NCBI RefSeq assembly: GCF_004000925.1 | Contig: NZ_BIME01000010.1 | Span: 62,001-126,000 of the forward strand | Reading direction: 5' to 3' | Length of the DNA stretch: 64,000 nucleotides | From: Paenibacillus illinoisensis NBRC 15959 | Lineage (GTDB): Bacteria; Bacillota; Bacilli; Paenibacillales; Paenibacillaceae | Shown here: positions 61,307-64,000 of the stretch, piece by piece | Position numbering within the stretch: position 1 is the stretch's first letter | Layout: the number at the start of each line of letters is the position of its first letter | Program-made: the position numbers and the translations under genes | Notes under the pieces: model-generated | What the model was told of the DNA's origin: nothing | The model's database searches: none | The model's input: only the letters and a program-made list of their open reading frames with translations

Positions 61307-61723
61307 ATGAGTTACTGTTGTGGGGCAAGTATGGTGGGAACAAAGGGCACGCTGAAGCATTACCGCACCCAGGTTCATAATGTTCCCCTGCTGTTTTGTC
61401 CGGTATGCCACCGGGTGGAAGTGCATTACAAAGTGGAAAATGAATATGAAATTTTGGCTGAATATGCGCATGGCGACGGAGCTTCCGAGATTGATTTTCA
61501 GGATTACGTGACGGAGGATGAGGATGCAATCTTCGAAAATTGCGTCAACCGCGAGAGCGAGGATGCGATGGTCATTGTTCAGCGACAAATTGACATGTCA
61601 CTTGATCTCCTGAGACTAGCCAAGGAAATGAAGGATGAGAAGTGGGAGAGCGAACTCAAACGCCGATTAGCCGTAATGAGCCAGCGCAGACTTAAAATTC
61701 AGCACAATAAAAGCGGACTATAG
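61307..61723 (+). CDS. Zinc-binding hypothetical protein
   Basis: 138-residue acidic protein. N-terminal CC (residues 4-5) and CPVC (residues 31-34) make a putative zinc ribbon; YgiT-type resemblance is weak. The remaining part is helical and acidic (DFQDYVTEDEDAIFENC). Function unknown. ATG has GGAGGG nine bases upstream. Confidence 0.6.
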   Translation: MSYCCGASMVGTKGTLKHYRTQVHNVPLLFCPVCHRVEVHYKVENEYEILAEYAHGDGASEIDFQDYVTEDEDAIFENCVNRESEDAMVIVQRQIDMSLDLLRLAKEMKDEKWESELKRRLAVMSQRRLKIQHNKSGL

Positions 61724-61772
61724 ATTAATTTGAATGCTATGCTATAAATTGTTATGTAACCATTTGGATATG

Positions 61773-61815
61773 AACGAAGCTGATTCGCGATATATGCGAA
61801 AAGGCTTCGTTTTTG
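61773..61815 (+). terminator. Terminator after zinc-binding gene
   Basis: AACGAAGC (61773-61780) pairs with GCTTCGTT (61804-61811); inner TTCGC/GCGAA. Followed by TTTT. Confidence 0.8.
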
Positions 61816-61973
61816 TGTTTTGAAAATCGGGTATTTCGAGGTTTTTCTTAAAATAATTTCCATTCGACACTTTCTCTGATTGACTCTCTTCTATAAACTT
61901 GTCTATGATAAAAACAGACTTGCAAAAGAGGCGGAGCAAATGAAATGTTCGTGTTTGGGAATAGGAGAAGGTT

Positions 61974-62141
61974 TTGAATGGAACAAACCACATATATTAT
62001 TTTCCGGATCAATTGTTGGTTACCGGGAATAGACCAGCTAAGGTTCCGGACGTGCCATCCATATTTTCGGCTCAGCCCCCCAACGAAAGGGCACCGGTAA
62101 TGAAAAATAAATCGGCCCTTCCTGTTTCTGTGATGATATGA
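61974..62141 (+). CDS. Possible small protein upstream of kinase
   Basis: TTG-started frame of 55 residues (NGTNHIYYFPDQLLVTGNRP, then NKSALPVSVMI). AGGAGA lies six bases upstream and the frame looks peptide-like, but no homologue is known to me. Ends 47 bases before the kinase start. Confidence 0.35.
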   Translation: MNGTNHIYYFPDQLLVTGNRPAKVPDVPSIFSAQPPNERAPVMKNKSALPVSVMI

Positions 62142-62188
62142 TGTCCGAATGGCAAGTTTATCATTTACGTGAAAAGGAGGAACCTGTC

Positions 62189-63292
62189 ATGATTAGTGAA
62201 TTTCAGGATACAGTGCCTCACCCAACGAACAGTTTCCCGCCTGTACATCTGGATTACAACAAATATGAAAATGTTCTGGAGCATTTGGATAGTGGTATTA
62301 TGTTGTTTGACAGCAACGGTGTATTGACGTTTATTAACGTTCAAATGGCAAAATTGTTGGAGCTTCCCCGAAGTCTGTTGAGCGGCTGCACCCTGATGCA
62401 AATGCTGCATCATCCACAGATGAGCCGATTTAAGAAAAAGAAAATTTTACGTATCTACCGGGAGACCATCTTCCACCGTAAGCGCTATCATGAACTGATT
62501 GATGAGTATGGCAGACACTGGCTGGTCACAGTAACCTACGGAGATCAGATGGATGGAGATTTTTTGTTCAGTGTCAAGGACGTATCGGATTATAAACAAA
62601 TAGAACAGACTGCTTATCAGAATGACAAGCTTGCCATGCTGGGACGCATTTCAGCATCCATCGCGCATGAAATTCGCAATCCTTTGACAGCGATCCGCGG
62701 GTTTATACAGCTGCTGCGCCCACATTTGCTGCAATTGGGGAAAGATGAATACGCCAGGATCATATTGACGGAGATTGACAGGGCGAACGATATTATTTAT
62801 GAATTCCTGAATTCCTCCAAACCGTCAGCACCGCAGAAGACCATTATATCGGTGGATTCCTTACTCAAAGAGGTCGTCTTACTGACGGAAAGCGAAGGCT
62901 TGATGAAAGGGTGCGAGATTACCCTAGATGAAGCAGACTCGCCGATGAACGTCTCCATTGATGTTAAACAGATTAAGCAGGTTATTCTGAATATGGTGAA
63001 AAATGCAATGGATGCCATCGAGGGCGTAGGCGAGGAGCATACAGGTCGCATACGGATCTCCACTGAAACCGAGAACAGGTATGTGCAGATTTCCATTACG
63101 GATAACGGTCAGGGTATGGACCACAACACGCTTGTACGTCTGTTTGATCCATTTTTCACGACTAAAGAGAGCGGGACAGGACTGGGTCTTTCGGTAAGTT
63201 ATCGCATCATCAAAAACCACGGGGGCACAATCTCGGTTGATAGTAAAAAGGGTGAAGGAACCCGGTTTATAATTATGCTCCCATTAGTGTAA
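62189..63292 (+). CDS. Soluble PAS sensor histidine kinase
   Basis: 367 residues. A PAS-like N-terminus (LDSGIMLFDSNGVLTFIN), H-box ASIAHEIRNPLTA with His160, then N-box NMVKNAMDAI, G1 TDNGQGM and G2 GTGLGL. It has no membrane segment, so it should sense a cytoplasmic signal; a phosphorelay (Spo0-type) role is plausible but unproved. No response regulator is adjacent. AAAAGGAGG is eight bases before ATG 62189. Confidence 0.88.
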   Translation: MISEFQDTVPHPTNSFPPVHLDYNKYENVLEHLDSGIMLFDSNGVLTFINVQMAKLLELPRSLLSGCTLMQMLHHPQMSRFKKKKILRIYRETIFHRKRYHELIDEYGRHWLVTVTYGDQMDGDFLFSVKDVSDYKQIEQTAYQNDKLAMLGRISASIAHEIRNPLTAIRGFIQLLRPHLLQLGKDEYARIILTEIDRANDIIYEFLNSSKPSAPQKTIISVDSLLKEVVLLTESEGLMKGCEITLDEADSPMNVSIDVKQIKQVILNMVKNAMDAIEGVGEEHTGRIRISTETENRYVQISITDNGQGMDHNTLVRLFDPFFTTKESGTGLGLSVSYRIIKNHGGTISVDSKKGEGTRFIIMLPLV

Positions 63293-63306
63293 TACGGCAA
63301 AATGAG

Positions 63307-63347
63307 AAGGAATCGGCATGTTGGCCGATTCCTTTTGTTTTTTTTTG
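63307..63347 (+). terminator. Terminator after kinase gene
   Basis: AAGGAATCGG pairs with CCGATTCCTT, then TTGTTTTTTTTT. Confidence 0.85.
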
Positions 63348-63416
63348 GAAGCATTATGGGTTATAGTTAGAATGAATGCGGATACATACTCATAGCTTGC
63401 GAAAGGAAGGTGCATG

Positions 63417-64000
63417 ATGAATATTCAGGAAATGGAACAGATGAATAAAAATCTGACGAATCATGTGGGACAGGTTATTGTAGGCAAGGAGCAAACCATA
63501 GAACTGATCATGACCGCAGTTATCGCTTCAGGACATGTATTGCTTGAGGACGTACCAGGTACAGGAAAAACACTGCTGGCCAAATCGGTAGCTTCATCTT
63601 TGGATTGTACGTTTCAACGCATACAATTCACCCCGGACTTGCTGCCGTCTGATCTGACGGGGATTCATTTCTACAATCAAAAGTCTGGTGATTTCGAATT
63701 CAGAGCCGGTCCGTTGTTTGCGAACCTTGTGCTGGCCGACGAGATCAATCGTGCTACACCGCGAACCCAATCGAGCTTGCTGGAATGCATGGAAGAGCGT
63801 CAGATCAGTATTGATGGTTCAACGAGACAGCTGGAACGTCCATTCATCGTAATAGCAACCCAGAACCCGATTGATAATCAGGGGACCTTTCCGCTGCCTG
63901 AGGCACAAATGGATCGATTCATGATGAAAATTCGCATGGGTTATCCAAGCAGTGATGAAAGTGTAGAGATTCTGAGAAGGACTATAGCCGGTCGTTCGGT
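63417..64000 (+). CDS. MoxR-family AAA ATPase (partial)
   Basis: N-terminal part of a MoxR/RavA-type AAA+ ATPase, cut by the window end. Walker A is EDVPGTGKT, Walker B LVLADEIN, sensor-type IATQNPIDNQG. MoxR proteins act as chaperones for metal or protein-complex assembly, often with a DUF58/VWA gene after them; that gene would lie outside. ATG 63417 (or 63414) after AAGGAAGG. Confidence 0.88.
   Translation, partial: MNIQEMEQMNKNLTNHVGQVIVGKEQTIELIMTAVIASGHVLLEDVPGTGKTLLAKSVASSLDCTFQRIQFTPDLLPSDLTGIHFYNQKSGDFEFRAGPLFANLVLADEINRATPRTQSSLLECMEERQISIDGSTRQLERPFIVIATQNPIDNQGTFPLPEAQMDRFMMKIRMGYPSSDESVEILRRTIAGRS

Noticed and set aside
1..64000. CRISPR array, prophage, transposase or integrase
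   Set aside because: No regularly spaced repeats and no recombinase or phage gene was found.

Overview
This window looks like chromosomal DNA of a Paenibacillus-type Firmicute. The evidence is strong GGAGG ribosome binding sites, frequent TTG, GTG and AUU starts, a Leu-type T-box in front of ilvB, an L20-type leader in front of infC-rpmI-rplT, a perfect PerR box, PurR-type boxes, a cre-like site, and an lplB/ytcP-like sugar transport set that lacks its own ATPase. No phage, transposase or CRISPR array was seen. The species assignment is an inference from gene content; no alignment was run.

Layout. 0.2-5.5 kb holds scattered single genes: metallophosphoesterase, EamA exporter, nucleotidyltransferase-like protein, YdcF-like protein, an unknown and a TIGR01777 epimerase. 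5.6-12.1 kb is a tightly coupled operon: KAS III-like synthase, ATP-grasp ligase, extended SDR, MBL-fold hydrolase and F390-synthetase-like adenylating enzyme, followed by a classical SDR and a 40-residue membrane protein. It looks like an uncharacterised small-molecule or lipid pathway and is the most novel item here. 12.1-16.3 kb carries small accessory genes (DJ-1, GNATs, an atypical kinase, unknowns, a lipoprotein). 16.4-23.4 kb has murI, a histidine phosphatase with a non-AUG start, DUF423, coaA, DUF3891, two Nudix proteins, GNATs and a cupin gene with an in-frame stop, followed by a lone tRNA-Pro(GGG).

24.2-28.4 kb encodes the 2-oxoglutarate dehydrogenase E1 and E2 subunits (odhAB). On the minus strand follow an alpha/beta hydrolase, manA and the mnmL-mnmM tRNA wobble-uridine pair. 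trmB lies at 32.9 kb. 33.8-39.9 kb has a membrane AraC-type sensor regulator divergent from two permeases and a binding lipoprotein. 40-43.7 kb encodes envelope enzymes: an MGDG-synthase-like glycosyltransferase, a PAP2 phosphatase and a processive family 2 glycosyltransferase. 43.7-45.2 kb is the IF3-L35-L20 operon. 45.7-50.7 kb is a BMP-type nucleoside ABC transporter.

51.9-60.1 kb is the branched-chain amino acid block: T-box, ilvB, ilvN, ilvC, leuA and leuB. It is interrupted by a structured 260-bp spacer, a 169-bp inverted-repeat element and a minus-strand aldo/keto reductase. leuC and leuD are not in the window. The end holds a 2-Cys peroxiredoxin under a PerR box, a zinc-ribbon-like unknown, a soluble PAS histidine kinase and the start of a MoxR AAA ATPase that runs off the edge.
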